Source: Prochlorococcus sp. AG-424-P18 (GTDB taxonomy: Bacteria; Cyanobacteriota; Cyanobacteriia; PCC-6307; Cyanobiaceae). Taken from it: a stretch of 64,000 nucleotides of DNA. The stretch spans positions 62,001-126,000 of the forward strand of contig QCNJ01000002.1 of assembly GCA_003213235.1 (NCBI GenBank). Reading direction: 5' to 3'. A program made the translations under genes and the position numbers. This document shows positions 47,627-57,569 of this stretch, piece after piece. Numbering within the stretch: position 1 is the first letter of the stretch; the number at the start of each line of letters is the position of its first letter. A model generated the notes under the pieces. The model saw nothing but the letters and a program-made list of their open reading frames with translations. It had not been told where the DNA came from and searched no databases.

Positions 47627-48474
47627 CAGATATTACAACATGGATAGATGAATATCATAAAGGCTCAAGATTCGGCCTTAATGGGAAAATTCTAATTAAA
47701 AAAAACTCCAAATATCAAGAAATTATTGTTATTGAAAATGAATATTATGGTAAAGCTTTAATGTTAGATGGTTGCTGGATGACATCATTAAAAGACGAGA
47801 AATATTATCATGAGTGTCTTGTGCATCCTGCATTAAGTAGCATTGACGAAAAATCTAATGTACTAATTATTGGCGGTGGTGACGGTGGTACTGTAAGAGA
47901 ATGCATTAAATATTCTCAAATATCAAAAATTGATCTAGTAGAAATTGATGAGGAGGTAATCAAAATATCTAAAAAATTTCTAAAAGAAATTGCAGGCGAA
48001 GCATGGAATGACAAAAGATTAGAAATACATATTGATGATGGCGTTAAATGGGTAAAAAAAACAAAAGATAATTTTTACGACGTTATATTTATAGATTGTT
48101 CAGATCCCTCAGAATTTTCAAATTTATTATTTTCAAATTCTTTTTACAAAGAATGTAAAAGAATACTTACACCAAGGGGGATATTAGCAACTCAAAGCGA
48201 ATCTCCTGAATCCTTCGAAAATATTCACATAAATATTTTGAAAAGCCTAAAAAATATATTTAAAGTTTCTGAAACTATGTATTCCTTTGTGCCTATATAT
48301 CCAAGCGGAATTTGGAGTTGGACATTTGCTTCTTCAGAAGATCTAAGTTTATCAAAGCAAAATTATGATGAAGTCGTAAAAATAGAAAAAGGATGTGAAA
48401 TTTGGAATTTAAATTTTCAAAATGCAGCATTCAAAATGATGCCAAATAAAATTGTAAAAGAACTAGATTCATAA
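47617..48474 (+). CDS. speE: Spermidine synthase
   Basis: SpeE transfers aminopropyl from decarboxylated S-adenosylmethionine to putrescine. The 285-residue protein has the AdoMet-type motif VLIIGGGDGGTVREC, the upstream YYGKALMLDGCWM and KYYHECLVHPAL, and the catalytic DVIFIDCSDPSEF. Two ATGs (47617 and 47623) are possible; the second overlaps the mazG stop as ATGA. speB follows after one base, so mazG-speE-speB are one transcription unit. Agmatinase next door supplies the putrescine substrate. Confidence 0.95.
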   Translation: MQMTDITTWIDEYHKGSRFGLNGKILIKKNSKYQEIIVIENEYYGKALMLDGCWMTSLKDEKYYHECLVHPALSSIDEKSNVLIIGGGDGGTVRECIKYSQISKIDLVEIDEEVIKISKKFLKEIAGEAWNDKRLEIHIDDGVKWVKKTKDNFYDVIFIDCSDPSEFSNLLFSNSFYKECKRILTPRGILATQSESPESFENIHINILKSLKNIFKVSETMYSFVPIYPSGIWSWTFASSEDLSLSKQNYDEVVKIEKGCEIWNLNFQNAAFKMMPNKIVKELDS

Positions 48475-48475
48475 G

Positions 48476-49357
48476 ATGACAAAAAATTTATTTGATAACG
48501 AAAATGCAATTTATATGGGAGCAAAAAGAAGTCCCGAAAATTGCTCAATTGGAATATTTGGAGTTAATTATGACGGGACATGTTCGTTTAAACCAGGAGC
48601 AAGATTTGGTCCAGAAGCAATAAGACAAGTCAGTTCTTGTTTAGAAACATATTGTCCAAAAATAAAAAAAGACTTAGAAGATATTATGTATGTTGATTTT
48701 GGATCAATACTAATTGATAAAAATGACTCAAAGTCCGTTATTGAATCGGTTAAATCAGCAACAAATTATTTAATTAGTAAACGCCTTAGTCCTATTATGC
48801 TTGGCGGCGAACACTCTATTACAAGAGGTGCAATTGAAGCATTAGTAAAAAAATATCCAGATTTGATATTGGTTCAACTTGATGCTCATGCAGATTTAAG
48901 AGAATCATATATAGGAAATGAACATAGTCATGCTTGTACTATGAAAAGGTGCTTAGAAGTGCTACCTGAAAAGAAAATTTTGCAAGTAGGAATTAGAAGT
49001 GGGACTAAGGAAGAATTTGAAATTATGCATAACAACAACCAATTAGTTAACTTTTGTCCAGGCGGAAATGCATATGAGTTAAAACAAGCTCTTCTTCCAT
49101 ACGCTAAGTCTCCAATCTATTTAACAATAGATTTAGATTGGTTTGATCCCAGTTTATTAGCAGGGACAGGCACTCCAGAACCGGGAGGATTTTTTTGGAA
49201 TGATTTTGAAGAGATACTTAAAACTTTAAAAGACCTTAGAATCGTGGGATCAGATATTGTGGAATTATCTCCAGAAATTGATAGAAGCGGAGTAAGTAGC
49301 ATAGTTGCAGCCAAAGTACTTAGAAGCTTAATTTTGTCATTAGAAAATATGCAATAA
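48476..49357 (+). CDS. speB: Agmatinase/ureohydrolase
   Basis: This is a dinuclear-manganese ureohydrolase converting agmatine to putrescine and urea. Metal ligands lie in GGEHSITRG, QLDAHADLRE and TIDLDWFDPS. FKPGARFGPEAIRQVSS and GTPEPGGFFW are typical of agmatinase rather than arginase. The 293-residue length fits. It starts one base after the speE stop. Ureohydrolases of this family can also act on guanidinobutyrate or guanidine-like substrates, so the exact substrate is inferred from speE adjacency. Confidence 0.93.
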   Translation: MTKNLFDNENAIYMGAKRSPENCSIGIFGVNYDGTCSFKPGARFGPEAIRQVSSCLETYCPKIKKDLEDIMYVDFGSILIDKNDSKSVIESVKSATNYLISKRLSPIMLGGEHSITRGAIEALVKKYPDLILVQLDAHADLRESYIGNEHSHACTMKRCLEVLPEKKILQVGIRSGTKEEFEIMHNNNQLVNFCPGGNAYELKQALLPYAKSPIYLTIDLDWFDPSLLAGTGTPEPGGFFWNDFEEILKTLKDLRIVGSDIVELSPEIDRSGVSSIVAAKVLRSLILSLENMQ

Positions 49358-49407
49358 AAAATTTCTAAACTAAAGTATAGAAATACTAAATAGAAACTAA
49401 ATATTTC

Positions 49408-50520
49408 ATGGATTTGCTAAAAAGTCCTCTTTATTCAAAATATGTTGAATCCAATGCAAAATTAGTGGATTTTGCAGGTTGGGAAATGCCCATATCATTT
49501 TCAGGATTAATTAAAGAGCATGAATCAGTTAGATATTCAGCAGGATTATTTGATATTTCTCACATGGGTGTGATTTCTATTAAGGGAATCAATCCAAAGG
49601 ATTATATTCAAAAACTTTTTCCTACTAATTTATACTCCTTTTGTGAAGGTCAGGGGCTTTATACAGTAATGCTCAATGATAAAGGAGGAATAATAGATGA
49701 CTTAATAATTTATGACCTTGGTATACAAAAAAATGACATATCAGAATTATTGTTAATAGTTAATGCAAGTAGATATGAAGAAGATTTTCAGTGGATAAAA
49801 AATAATTTAAATATGTCTGAAATTTCGATAACAAACTTTAAAAAAGACAAAGTACTTTTAGCACTACAGGGAAAAAACTCATTCGGTTTATTTGAAGAAT
49901 GGATTGAATCTTCGATCTCACATATCCCTAACTTTGGATGCGAATATAAAATTTTTGAACATATTGCACCTAAGGAAAAAATTTTCTTTTCAAAGACAGG
50001 CTATACGGGGGAAAATGGTCTAGAAATACTTTTATCTAAAAAAGCAGCAATTAATTTATGGGATTTCTCAATTTCTAAAAATGTTGCACCTTGTGGTTTA
50101 GGAGCTAGAGATACTCTTAGACTTGAAGCGGGCATGCATCTTTATGGGCAAGACATAAATGAAGAAACTTCTCCATATGAAGCAGGGTTAGGATGGCTAG
50201 TACATCTAGAAAATAATCACGAATTCATTGGCAGAAGAGTTCTTGAAGAGCAGTCAAGATTAGGCATTCAAAAAAAGTTAGTTGGTCTCTCTATAAAAGG
50301 TAAAGCAATAGGAAGAAAAGGGTGCTCAGTGCTTAAAGGTGATGAGAAAATTGGAACTATCACTAGCGGCAGTTGGTCTCCAACTAAACAACAAGCTATT
50401 GCTTTTGCATACATCAATACTTCGCATGCCTTAATGAATAATGAAGTTGAAATATTAATAAGAGGCAAAAAATTCAACGGGGTTATAACAAAAAGAGCGT
50501 TTTATAAAAAGAATTATTAA
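49408..50520 (+). CDS. gcvT: Glycine cleavage system T protein (aminomethyltransferase)
   Basis: GcvT releases ammonia from the aminomethyl-lipoyl GcvH and forms methylene-tetrahydrofolate. The 370-residue protein carries [18 protein letters not shown] (20-37), [12 protein letters not shown], the folate-site [25 protein letters not shown] and [20 protein letters not shown], with [11 protein letters not shown] near the C-terminus. It is separated from gcvH and gcvP, which are on the opposite strand about 16 kb away, so the complex is not encoded by one operon. The upstream spacer is only 50 bases, too short for a glycine riboswitch. Confidence 0.97.
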   Translation: MDLLKSPLYSKYVESNAKLVDFAGWEMPISFSGLIKEHESVRYSAGLFDISHMGVISIKGINPKDYIQKLFPTNLYSFCEGQGLYTVMLNDKGGIIDDLIIYDLGIQKNDISELLLIVNASRYEEDFQWIKNNLNMSEISITNFKKDKVLLALQGKNSFGLFEEWIESSISHIPNFGCEYKIFEHIAPKEKIFFSKTGYTGENGLEILLSKKAAINLWDFSISKNVAPCGLGARDTLRLEAGMHLYGQDINEETSPYEAGLGWLVHLENNHEFIGRRVLEEQSRLGIQKKLVGLSIKGKAIGRKGCSVLKGDEKIGTITSGSWSPTKQQAIAFAYINTSHALMNNEVEILIRGKKFNGVITKRAFYKKNY

Positions 50521-50575
50521 CTAAATTTACCCTTAAAGAATTATTATAAGTTATTGATAAATAAACCATACTTAG

Positions 50576-52372
50576 ATGAGAAACAAAATTTGTGAAGAAC
50601 TCAATAATACAGATATTGGTAAATTAGTTAATTTATGCGGATGGGTAGATAGAAGAAGAGATCATGGTGGTGTAATTTTTATTGATTTAAGAGACCATAG
50701 TGGATTCCTACAAATAACAATTAACCCCGATGATGGTGCAGATCTATTTAAACAGGCAGAAACTCTAAGAAATGAAACAGTAATAATGGTCATCGGAATT
50801 ATTAATGAAAGGCCCAAAGATTCCATAAACACAAATTTAAGTACTGGAGAGTTAGAGCTTAAGGTTAAAGATTTGCAAATTCTCAACCAAATTAAAAACA
50901 ACTTACCTTTTCCAGTATCTATACATGATTATGAAAATACAAAAGAGGAACTCAGATTAAAATATAGATACCTTGATTTAAGAAGGGGAAAATTACTAGA
51001 AAATTTAAAAACAAGACATAAAATTATTAAAGTTGCTAGAGAATTTCTTGATAATTTTGGATTTACAGAAGTAGAGACCCCATTACTTACAAAGTCAACT
51101 CCTGAAGGGGCTCGCGATTTTCTTGTTCCTGCACGTCTTTCAAATAGAGAATTTTTTGCTTTACCTCAATCCCCACAACTCTTTAAACAACTTTTAATGG
51201 TTGGGGGCTTAGATAAGTATTATCAAATCGCAAAATGTTTCCGTGATGAAGACTTAAGGGCAGATAGACAGCCAGAGTTTACTCAATTAGATATTGAGAT
51301 GAGCTTTATTAGTGAAGAAGAAATAATTTCTTTTAATGAAAGTCTCATAAAAAAAATATGGAAAGAAGTGTTAAATATTAATTTTAATAATGCTTTTCCA
51401 AGAATGACATGGCAGGCAGCAATGGATAATTACGGCACTGATAGACCAGATACTAGATATCAAATGTTATTGAAAGATTTAGGAGGAGTATTAGGTAATA
51501 TTGGATTTAATATTTTTACCAAGGCAATTAAGTCTGGAGGGTATATAAAATCCATAACAGTCAAAGGAGGTAATTCAAGTATTAGTAACGTAAGAATTAA
51601 ACCGGGAGGCGACATCTTCAAAGTAGCTCAAGACGCAGGAGCTGGTGGTTTAGCCTTTATAAGGGTCAAAGGAGATGAGCTTGAGACTATTGGGGCAATT
51701 AAAAATAATTTAAGTGAAGAGCATATAGCTGATATTTTAAAAATCACAGAAGCAAAAGATGGAGACTTAATCCTCTTAGGAGCTGGAGATAAACAAATTG
51801 TCAATCAGTCATTAGATAGGGTTAGACAATATATCGCAAAAGAATTAAATCTCATAGATAAAAGCAAATGGAATTTCTTATGGGTAACTGACTTCCCTAT
51901 GTTTGAGAGAAATGAAGATGAAAATAGATATGAAGCTTTACATCATCCTTTTTGTTCTCCAAAAAATATAAAATCTAAAGATTCTGAAAACTTGAAAAAA
52001 GAAATTGAGAGCTCTACAGCAAATGCTTATGACTTAGTTCTTAATGGATTGGAGTTAGGAGGTGGCTCTTTACGTATTCATGAGGCGAACTTACAAAGAC
52101 AGGTTCTGAAAACGGTAGGACTTACTGATAAAGAGATTGATGAAAAATTTGGATTTTTAATAGAAGCCTTAGAAATGGGGGCTCCTCCTCATGGTGGAAT
52201 AGCGTTTGGATTAGATCGTATTACCATGCTGATCATTGGTGCAGATTCAATCAGAGAAACCATTGCGTTTCCAAAAAATCAACAAGCAAAATGTCTTCTC
52301 ACAAATGCACCTTCCAATGTCTCTGAATCACAATTAAAAGAATTAGATATTGAAATAACAATTGATGAATAA
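50576..52372 (+). CDS. aspS: Aspartyl-tRNA synthetase
   Basis: This is a class II synthetase of the long bacterial type (598 residues). It has the N-terminal OB-fold ([20 protein letters not shown]), motif 2 ([20 protein letters not shown]), the bacterial GAD insertion domain (about 310-415) and motif 3 ([16 protein letters not shown]). In many bacteria without AsnRS the enzyme is non-discriminating and also makes Asp-tRNA-Asn; that cannot be decided from sequence alone. It stands between gcvT and pyrG in the plus-strand run. Confidence 0.97.
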   Translation: MRNKICEELNNTDIGKLVNLCGWVDRRRDHGGVIFIDLRDHSGFLQITINPDDGADLFKQAETLRNETVIMVIGIINERPKDSINTNLSTGELELKVKDLQILNQIKNNLPFPVSIHDYENTKEELRLKYRYLDLRRGKLLENLKTRHKIIKVAREFLDNFGFTEVETPLLTKSTPEGARDFLVPARLSNREFFALPQSPQLFKQLLMVGGLDKYYQIAKCFRDEDLRADRQPEFTQLDIEMSFISEEEIISFNESLIKKIWKEVLNINFNNAFPRMTWQAAMDNYGTDRPDTRYQMLLKDLGGVLGNIGFNIFTKAIKSGGYIKSITVKGGNSSISNVRIKPGGDIFKVAQDAGAGGLAFIRVKGDELETIGAIKNNLSEEHIADILKITEAKDGDLILLGAGDKQIVNQSLDRVRQYIAKELNLIDKSKWNFLWVTDFPMFERNEDENRYEALHHPFCSPKNIKSKDSENLKKEIESSTANAYDLVLNGLELGGGSLRIHEANLQRQVLKTVGLTDKEIDEKFGFLIEALEMGAPPHGGIAFGLDRITMLIIGADSIRETIAFPKNQQAKCLLTNAPSNVSESQLKELDIEITIDE

Positions 52373-52447
52373 GAATATATATGGATGTTCTAAAAGTTTT
52401 TTGTTTAAATAAAATATAAGGAGGCTGTGCTTAATTAAAAATATTTA

Positions 52448-54058
52448 ATGTCAAAATTTGTATTTGTCACCGGAGGAGTAGTTTCTAGCATTGGTAAAGG
52501 GATTGTAGCTGCAAGCTTAGGAAGATTATTAAAATCTAGAGGATATAGTGTTTCAATATTAAAACTAGATCCATATCTAAATGTTGATCCAGGAACAATG
52601 AGCCCTTTTCAACATGGAGAAGTATTTGTAACCGAAGATGGGGCTGAAACCGATCTAGATTTAGGTCACTATGAAAGATTTACTGATACTGCAATGACTA
52701 GGTTAAATAGTGTGACTACGGGATCTATTTATCAAGCAGTTATTAATAAAGAAAGAAGAGGCAATTATAACGGTGGAACGGTGCAAGTAATACCTCACAT
52801 AACGGGAGAAATTAGAGAAAGGATTCATAGAGTAGCCGCTAACAGCAATGCAGATATTATTATTACTGAAATTGGTGGAACAGTTGGTGATATTGAATCT
52901 CTACCTTTTTTAGAGGCAATAAGAGAATTCAAAAATGATGTCAATAGGAACGATGTTGCATACATACACGTAACATTACTTCCTTACATCAAAACCTCTG
53001 GCGAAATAAAAACTAAACCAACACAACATTCAGTGAAAGAATTAAGATCAATTGGAATTCAGCCAGATTTACTTGTATGCCGAAGTGATAAATCTATCAA
53101 TGAAGCTCTTAAAAAAAAGCTTAGTGGTTTTTGCGGTGTCAATATCAACTCTGTAATTGAAGCTTTAGACGCAGACAGTATATATTCTGTACCTCTTTCT
53201 TTAAAAAAAGAAGGTTTATGCAAAGAAACCTTGAAGTATTTAGACCTTGAAGATAAAAAATGTGATTTGAAAAATTGGGAGCAACTAATACACAACCTAA
53301 GAAATCCTGGAGATCCAATAAAAGTTGCACTTGTAGGCAAATATATTGAACTTGGAGATGCATATTTATCCGTTGTTGAAGCTTTAAGACATGCATGCAT
53401 TGAACAAAGGGCTTTATTAGATTTACATTGGGTAAGTGCTGAAATGATAGAAAAAAATTCAGCAGAAACTTACTTAAATGAAGTTGATGCAATTGTCGTA
53501 CCCGGGGGATTTGGCAATAGAGGAGTAAATGGAAAAATTTCGGCTATAAAATTCGCAAGAGAAAATAAAATTCCCTTTTTAGGTTTGTGCCTTGGCATGC
53601 AATGTGCAGTTATAGAATGGGCCAGGAATGTAGCTAATCTTCCAGATGCATCTAGTTCAGAACTAGACCCAAACACTCCAAATCCAGTGATACATTTATT
53701 ACCAGAACAGGAAGATGTAGTTGATTTAGGTGGGACAATGAGACTTGGAGTTTATCCATGTAGACTGACAAAAAATACAACTGGAAAAAACTTATATGAT
53801 GAGGATGTTATTTATGAGAGACATCGGCATAGATACGAATTTAATAATTACTACAAACAAAGTTTTTTAGATTCTGGATACAAAATTAGTGGTACATCAC
53901 CAGATGGCAGATTAGTTGAGTTAATTGAGTTAGAAAATCATCCATACTTCTTAGCCTGTCAATATCATCCTGAGTTTTTATCAAGACCTGGCAAACCTCA
54001 TCCTTTATTTAAAGGATTAATAAAAGCGTCTCAAGATAAGTTAACTCAATCAAATTAA
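52448..54058 (+). CDS. pyrG: CTP synthase
   Basis: PyrG aminates UTP to CTP using glutamine. The N-terminal synthetase domain has the P-loop-like [15 protein letters not shown] (11-25), [20 protein letters not shown] and [19 protein letters not shown]. The C-terminal glutaminase has the nucleophile Cys381 in [10 protein letters not shown] and the His-Glu pair in [14 protein letters not shown]. The 536-residue length is normal. A strong AAGGAGG at 52418-52424 lies 23 bases before the ATG, too far for normal initiation, and an in-frame stop at 52436 excludes an upstream start in this frame. Confidence 0.97.
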   Translation: MSKFVFVTGGVVSSIGKGIVAASLGRLLKSRGYSVSILKLDPYLNVDPGTMSPFQHGEVFVTEDGAETDLDLGHYERFTDTAMTRLNSVTTGSIYQAVINKERRGNYNGGTVQVIPHITGEIRERIHRVAANSNADIIITEIGGTVGDIESLPFLEAIREFKNDVNRNDVAYIHVTLLPYIKTSGEIKTKPTQHSVKELRSIGIQPDLLVCRSDKSINEALKKKLSGFCGVNINSVIEALDADSIYSVPLSLKKEGLCKETLKYLDLEDKKCDLKNWEQLIHNLRNPGDPIKVALVGKYIELGDAYLSVVEALRHACIEQRALLDLHWVSAEMIEKNSAETYLNEVDAIVVPGGFGNRGVNGKISAIKFARENKIPFLGLCLGMQCAVIEWARNVANLPDASSSELDPNTPNPVIHLLPEQEDVVDLGGTMRLGVYPCRLTKNTTGKNLYDEDVIYERHRHRYEFNNYYKQSFLDSGYKISGTSPDGRLVELIELENHPYFLACQYHPEFLSRPGKPHPLFKGLIKASQDKLTQSN

Positions 54059-54076
54059 TATTCTTTATTTTTTTGA

Positions 54077-54754
54077 ATGAAAATGACAAATTTTTTACCC
54101 TTAGTCGAACAATTTCATTCATTACAAGGTGAAGGTTATCATGCTGGAAAAAGTGCTTTTTTTGTAAGATTAGCCGGATGCAAAGTTGGGTGTTCGTGGT
54201 GCGATACCAAGAATTCATGGGACGAGAAAAAACACCCTTCTATATCAATTGAAAAAATAATAGATCGCATAAAAATTGCCAGAAAAAAAGGTGCATCTTT
54301 TTGCGTTATTACAGGTGGAGAACCTTTACAACATAACTTGGATAATTTTTGCAAAGCTATAAAAAAAATGACAATGGGAGAAGAACAAAAGCCAATGAAG
54401 ATTCATATTGAGACAAGTGGAGTTAATTCGATATCAGGAAGCTATGACTGGATTACTTTATCTCCTAAAAGACACTCACCTCCAAAAAATTATTTTTTAA
54501 AAAACTGTAATGAGATCAAAATAATCATAAATGAAATAGAAGATATTGAATTTGCTATTCAAATAAAAAAAGAAACTTTAAAACAATATCAACTCTCTAA
54601 AAGCGAAGATGGCTTAAAAAAAGAAGATAAAATTTTTTATTTACAGCCAGCATGGAACAATGCGAATGGTTTTTCTCTTGCTATTGATTTCGTAAAAAAT
54701 AACCCCGATTGGAAATTGAGCCTTCAAACTCACAAATACTTAAAAATTAATTGA
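54077..54754 (+). CDS. queE: 7-carboxy-7-deazaguanine synthase
   Basis: QueE is a radical-SAM enzyme that contracts the pterin ring to 7-carboxy-7-deazaguanine, on the path to queuosine. The [4Fe-4S] ligands are C35, C39 and C42 in CKVGCSWCDT. SLQGEGYHAGKSAFFVRLAG and CVITGGEPLQHNL follow the family pattern, as does the later IETSG. Two ATGs (54077 and 54083) are possible. queC, the next enzyme, begins six bases downstream. No preQ1 riboswitch is recognisable in the 18-base upstream gap. Confidence 0.95.
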   Translation: MKMTNFLPLVEQFHSLQGEGYHAGKSAFFVRLAGCKVGCSWCDTKNSWDEKKHPSISIEKIIDRIKIARKKGASFCVITGGEPLQHNLDNFCKAIKKMTMGEEQKPMKIHIETSGVNSISGSYDWITLSPKRHSPPKNYFLKNCNEIKIIINEIEDIEFAIQIKKETLKQYQLSKSEDGLKKEDKIFYLQPAWNNANGFSLAIDFVKNNPDWKLSLQTHKYLKIN

Positions 54755-54760
54755 AATCTT

Positions 54761-55435
54761 ATGACTCTTAAAAATAAATCGATAGTAATTTTATTATCTG
54801 GAGGTTTAGATTCTTCTACAGTTACTGGTATCGCCAAAAAATCCGAAGCTAAAATTTTTGGCCTTTCATTTGACTACGGTCAACGTCATAAAAAAGAATT
54901 AAATTCTGCATCAATAATTGCAAAACACTTTGATATCGACGAATTTAAAATCATTAAGCTTGACTTATCTTTATGGGGAGGCTCGTCATTAACTGATACT
55001 CAAAAAAATATTCCAATAGAAGGAGTACAAACTAATAAAATTCCTAATACTTATGTTCCTGGGAGAAATACTATATTTATTTCCGTTGCACTAAGTTACG
55101 CCGAAGCAATAGATGCTGATTTTATAGGGTTAGGAGTTAATGCACTGGATTATTCTGGTTATCCAGATTGCAGACCTGACTACATTAAAAAATTTCAAGA
55201 ATTAGCAGATCTGGCCAATAAAAGAGGAAGAGAAAATAACCCAATAAAACTTTGGACACCTTTATTAGATCTTAATAAAGAAGAGATTATTCAATTAGCT
55301 TTTAACAATAATGTCCCTTTAGAAAAAACGTGGAGTTGTTATTCAGGCAATTCAAAACCATGCGGAAAGTGTGATAGCTGCAGAATTAGAAATGCCGCTT
55401 ATGGAAAATGGCTCAATAAAAAAAATAAAAAATGA
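54761..55435 (+). CDS. queC: 7-cyano-7-deazaguanine synthase
   Basis: QueC converts carboxydeazaguanine to preQ0 with ATP and ammonia. The PP-loop is LLSGGLDSSTVTG (SGGLDS at 13-18), with SFDYGQRHKKEL after it. The zinc site is made of C193, C201, C204 and C207 (CYSGNSKPCGKCDSC). The 224-residue length is typical. It is paired with queE, and its stop overlaps the pabB ATG by four bases, showing tight coupling to a folate-pathway gene. Confidence 0.96.
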   Translation: MTLKNKSIVILLSGGLDSSTVTGIAKKSEAKIFGLSFDYGQRHKKELNSASIIAKHFDIDEFKIIKLDLSLWGGSSLTDTQKNIPIEGVQTNKIPNTYVPGRNTIFISVALSYAEAIDADFIGLGVNALDYSGYPDCRPDYIKKFQELADLANKRGRENNPIKLWTPLLDLNKEEIIQLAFNNNVPLEKTWSCYSGNSKPCGKCDSCRIRNAAYGKWLNKKNKK

Positions 55436-56745
55436 AAATAAAAAAAATAATTTTAGAAACATGGATAGATCCAGCACGGATTACTCATCGTTTAACAAAA
55501 CAATTCGGAGATAGTGGATTAGCTTGGCTAGACAGTGATGGCAAAGAAAATGGGGAATGGTCAATAATAGGAATTAAACCAAAAAAAATAATCCAATCAA
55601 GAGATATTAATAACTTAGATAAAACTAATAATCCCTTTAACAATTTAAAAGATATTGAAAAAGGATTTTGGATCGGATGGTTAAGTTATGAAGCAGGAGT
55701 ATACGTAGAACAAAAAAACCCGTGGCGACCATCTGATATGGCAACTTTATGGATTGCATCATATGATCCAATCATTAAATGTAATCTAATAAAAAAAGAA
55801 ATAATTATCGAAGGCACAAACTCATATGAACTGATGAATTATAAAAATATAATCAACAATATAAAAACTATTGAAGAAGAAAATATTATTAAAACAAATA
55901 TGAGCTTTGATTTTTCAAAAATTAATTTGGACGAAATGGCTGAAAAATTTCAGAAAAATATTTTAAAATTGAAAAAATTAATTTCTCTAGGAGATTTATT
56001 TCAAGCAAACCTAACAACTAAATGCGAAATTGAGTCTTCAAAATACTATAGCCCTCTTGATATTTATTTAAAAATAAGAGAGAAATTAAGAGCTCCCTTT
56101 GGAGGAATAATAATAAATAATAATTATAAAGAGGCGGTATTATCTACCTCGCCAGAAAGATTTATAAAAATAGATGATAAAAATTTCGTAGAATCAAGAC
56201 CTATTAAAGGAACTAGATCCAGAGATAAGGATTTAAATCAAGACGCACTTAATGCTATCGATTTAATAACGAACGAAAAAGATAGAGCCGAAAATATCAT
56301 GATTGTTGACCTAATAAGAAATGATTTAAGTAAAGTTTGCGAAACAGGAAGCATTATGGTGCCAGAAATATTAAAACTTGAAAGTTTCTTAAAAGTTCAT
56401 CATCTAACTTCAGTGATCAGAGGCAAATTAAAAAAAGACAGGAACTGGATTGATTTACTAAAAGCTTGTTGGCCTGGGGGCTCTATAACTGGAGCACCTA
56501 AATTAAGATCATGTCAGAGACTTTTTGAATTGGAAGAATGTGAACGTGGACCATACTGTGGTTCATTCTTAAAGCTTGACTGGAATGGAGAGTTTGACAG
56601 CAATATACTGATAAGATCATTTTTAATTAAAGATAAAAAAATCAATATATACGCTGGATGCGGAATAGTTATTGACTCAAATCCTGAAGAGGAAACTAAT
56701 GAACTAAAGTGGAAACTTTTACCATTAATTGATTCACTAAAATGA
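55432..56745 (+). CDS. pabB: Aminodeoxychorismate synthase component I
   Basis: PabB aminates chorismate to 4-amino-4-deoxychorismate for p-aminobenzoate and folate. The chorismate-binding domain shows GDLFQANLTTKC, STSPERFIKIDD, SRPIKGTRSRD (the lysine is characteristic of PabB rather than anthranilate synthase), VDLIRNDLSKVCE and the GGSITGAPKLRS segment. The 437 residues match PabB and not the fused PabAB. PabA is not in the window. Four-base overlaps with queC upstream and pabC downstream place it in one operon. A TrpE-type role cannot be wholly excluded but is less likely given PIKGT and the context. Confidence 0.9.
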   Translation: MKIKKIILETWIDPARITHRLTKQFGDSGLAWLDSDGKENGEWSIIGIKPKKIIQSRDINNLDKTNNPFNNLKDIEKGFWIGWLSYEAGVYVEQKNPWRPSDMATLWIASYDPIIKCNLIKKEIIIEGTNSYELMNYKNIINNIKTIEEENIIKTNMSFDFSKINLDEMAEKFQKNILKLKKLISLGDLFQANLTTKCEIESSKYYSPLDIYLKIREKLRAPFGGIIINNNYKEAVLSTSPERFIKIDDKNFVESRPIKGTRSRDKDLNQDALNAIDLITNEKDRAENIMIVDLIRNDLSKVCETGSIMVPEILKLESFLKVHHLTSVIRGKLKKDRNWIDLLKACWPGGSITGAPKLRSCQRLFELEECERGPYCGSFLKLDWNGEFDSNILIRSFLIKDKKINIYAGCGIVIDSNPEEETNELKWKLLPLIDSLK

Positions 56746-57569
56746 TTGAAAAATTGGGCTGGTATAAGGATCAATGGTTAGAGATTGATAGAATATTTAT
56801 TGCTGCAAATAATAGAGGATTAAAATTTGCTGATGGTATATTTGAAACCATTTTGATAAAAGAAAACAAACCTATTCTTTTTGATGAACATCTGAAAAGA
56901 TTAGAAAAAAGTAGCAAGATTTTAAATATTAATCTCAAAATAAATAAATTAACTCTAAGACAACTTATTAATGATGGAATTAAAAAGTTATCGCTTAAAA
57001 ATGATCAATTTGCATCAGTCAGAATAAACTATAGTCGAGGAACTAATGAAGGTCGAAAACTAACAATTTATAGCACTTCAGAGACAAAAGATTTGGATAA
57101 TTTATGGCTTGAGTTCTATAGAATCAAACCAAATTTTAATCCGATAAGCGTTTGCATTAGTCAAACGGAAAAAATAAATGAATTCAGTCTTATAAGTAAA
57201 TGCAAAACATTTTCATATAATCAGGCAATACAAGTTTTGACAGAAGCTAATGAAAAATCATTTGATGATTCTATCCTTTTGAATACTTCAGGAGAACTTT
57301 GTTGTGGAAGTACATTTAATCTTCTAATTAAAAGAAATAATCAATGGATAACTCCTAGAAAAGAGAGCGGTTGTTTAGAAGGGATTATGGTTTCTGAAGC
57401 TTTAAAATTGAAAATTGTAAGAGAAGAATTAATTCCTCCAGAATTTCAAAATGATGACATAATTGTTGCAATTAATAGCTTATCTTGCAGACAAATTAAT
57501 CAAGTTAATGATTTAAAGCTTAAACCTAAATTCGATCCAATTTACTTTTGGGATTTATTATATAGTTGA
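56742..57569 (+). CDS. pabC: Aminotransferase class IV, probable aminodeoxychorismate lyase
   Basis: This is a fold-type IV PLP enzyme of 275 residues. NRGLKFADGIFETILI (24-39) is the family opening, SKCKTFSYNQAI holds the likely PLP lysine, and SGELCCGSTFNLLIKRN with CLEGIMVSEALK completes the active site. PabC removes pyruvate from aminodeoxychorismate to give p-aminobenzoate. Branched-chain or D-amino acid aminotransferases share this fold, but the four-base overlap with pabB makes PabC the best call. The 3' end overlaps the convergent cobA gene by 28 bases. Confidence 0.87.
   Translation: MIEKLGWYKDQWLEIDRIFIAANNRGLKFADGIFETILIKENKPILFDEHLKRLEKSSKILNINLKINKLTLRQLINDGIKKLSLKNDQFASVRINYSRGTNEGRKLTIYSTSETKDLDNLWLEFYRIKPNFNPISVCISQTEKINEFSLISKCKTFSYNQAIQVLTEANEKSFDDSILLNTSGELCCGSTFNLLIKRNNQWITPRKESGCLEGIMVSEALKLKIVREELIPPEFQNDDIIVAINSLSCRQINQVNDLKLKPKFDPIYFWDLLYS

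Noticed and set aside
49358..49407. Glycine riboswitch or terminator before gcvT
   Set aside because: The spacer is only 50 bases. A TTTCTA/TAGAAA inverted repeat is present, but with a 10-base loop and no T tract, so it is not convincing.
52425..52448. Leader peptide between the displaced SD and pyrG
   Set aside because: The GTG (52427) and CTG (52425) frames lie two and zero bases from the SD, too close for initiation, and code only three or seven residues.
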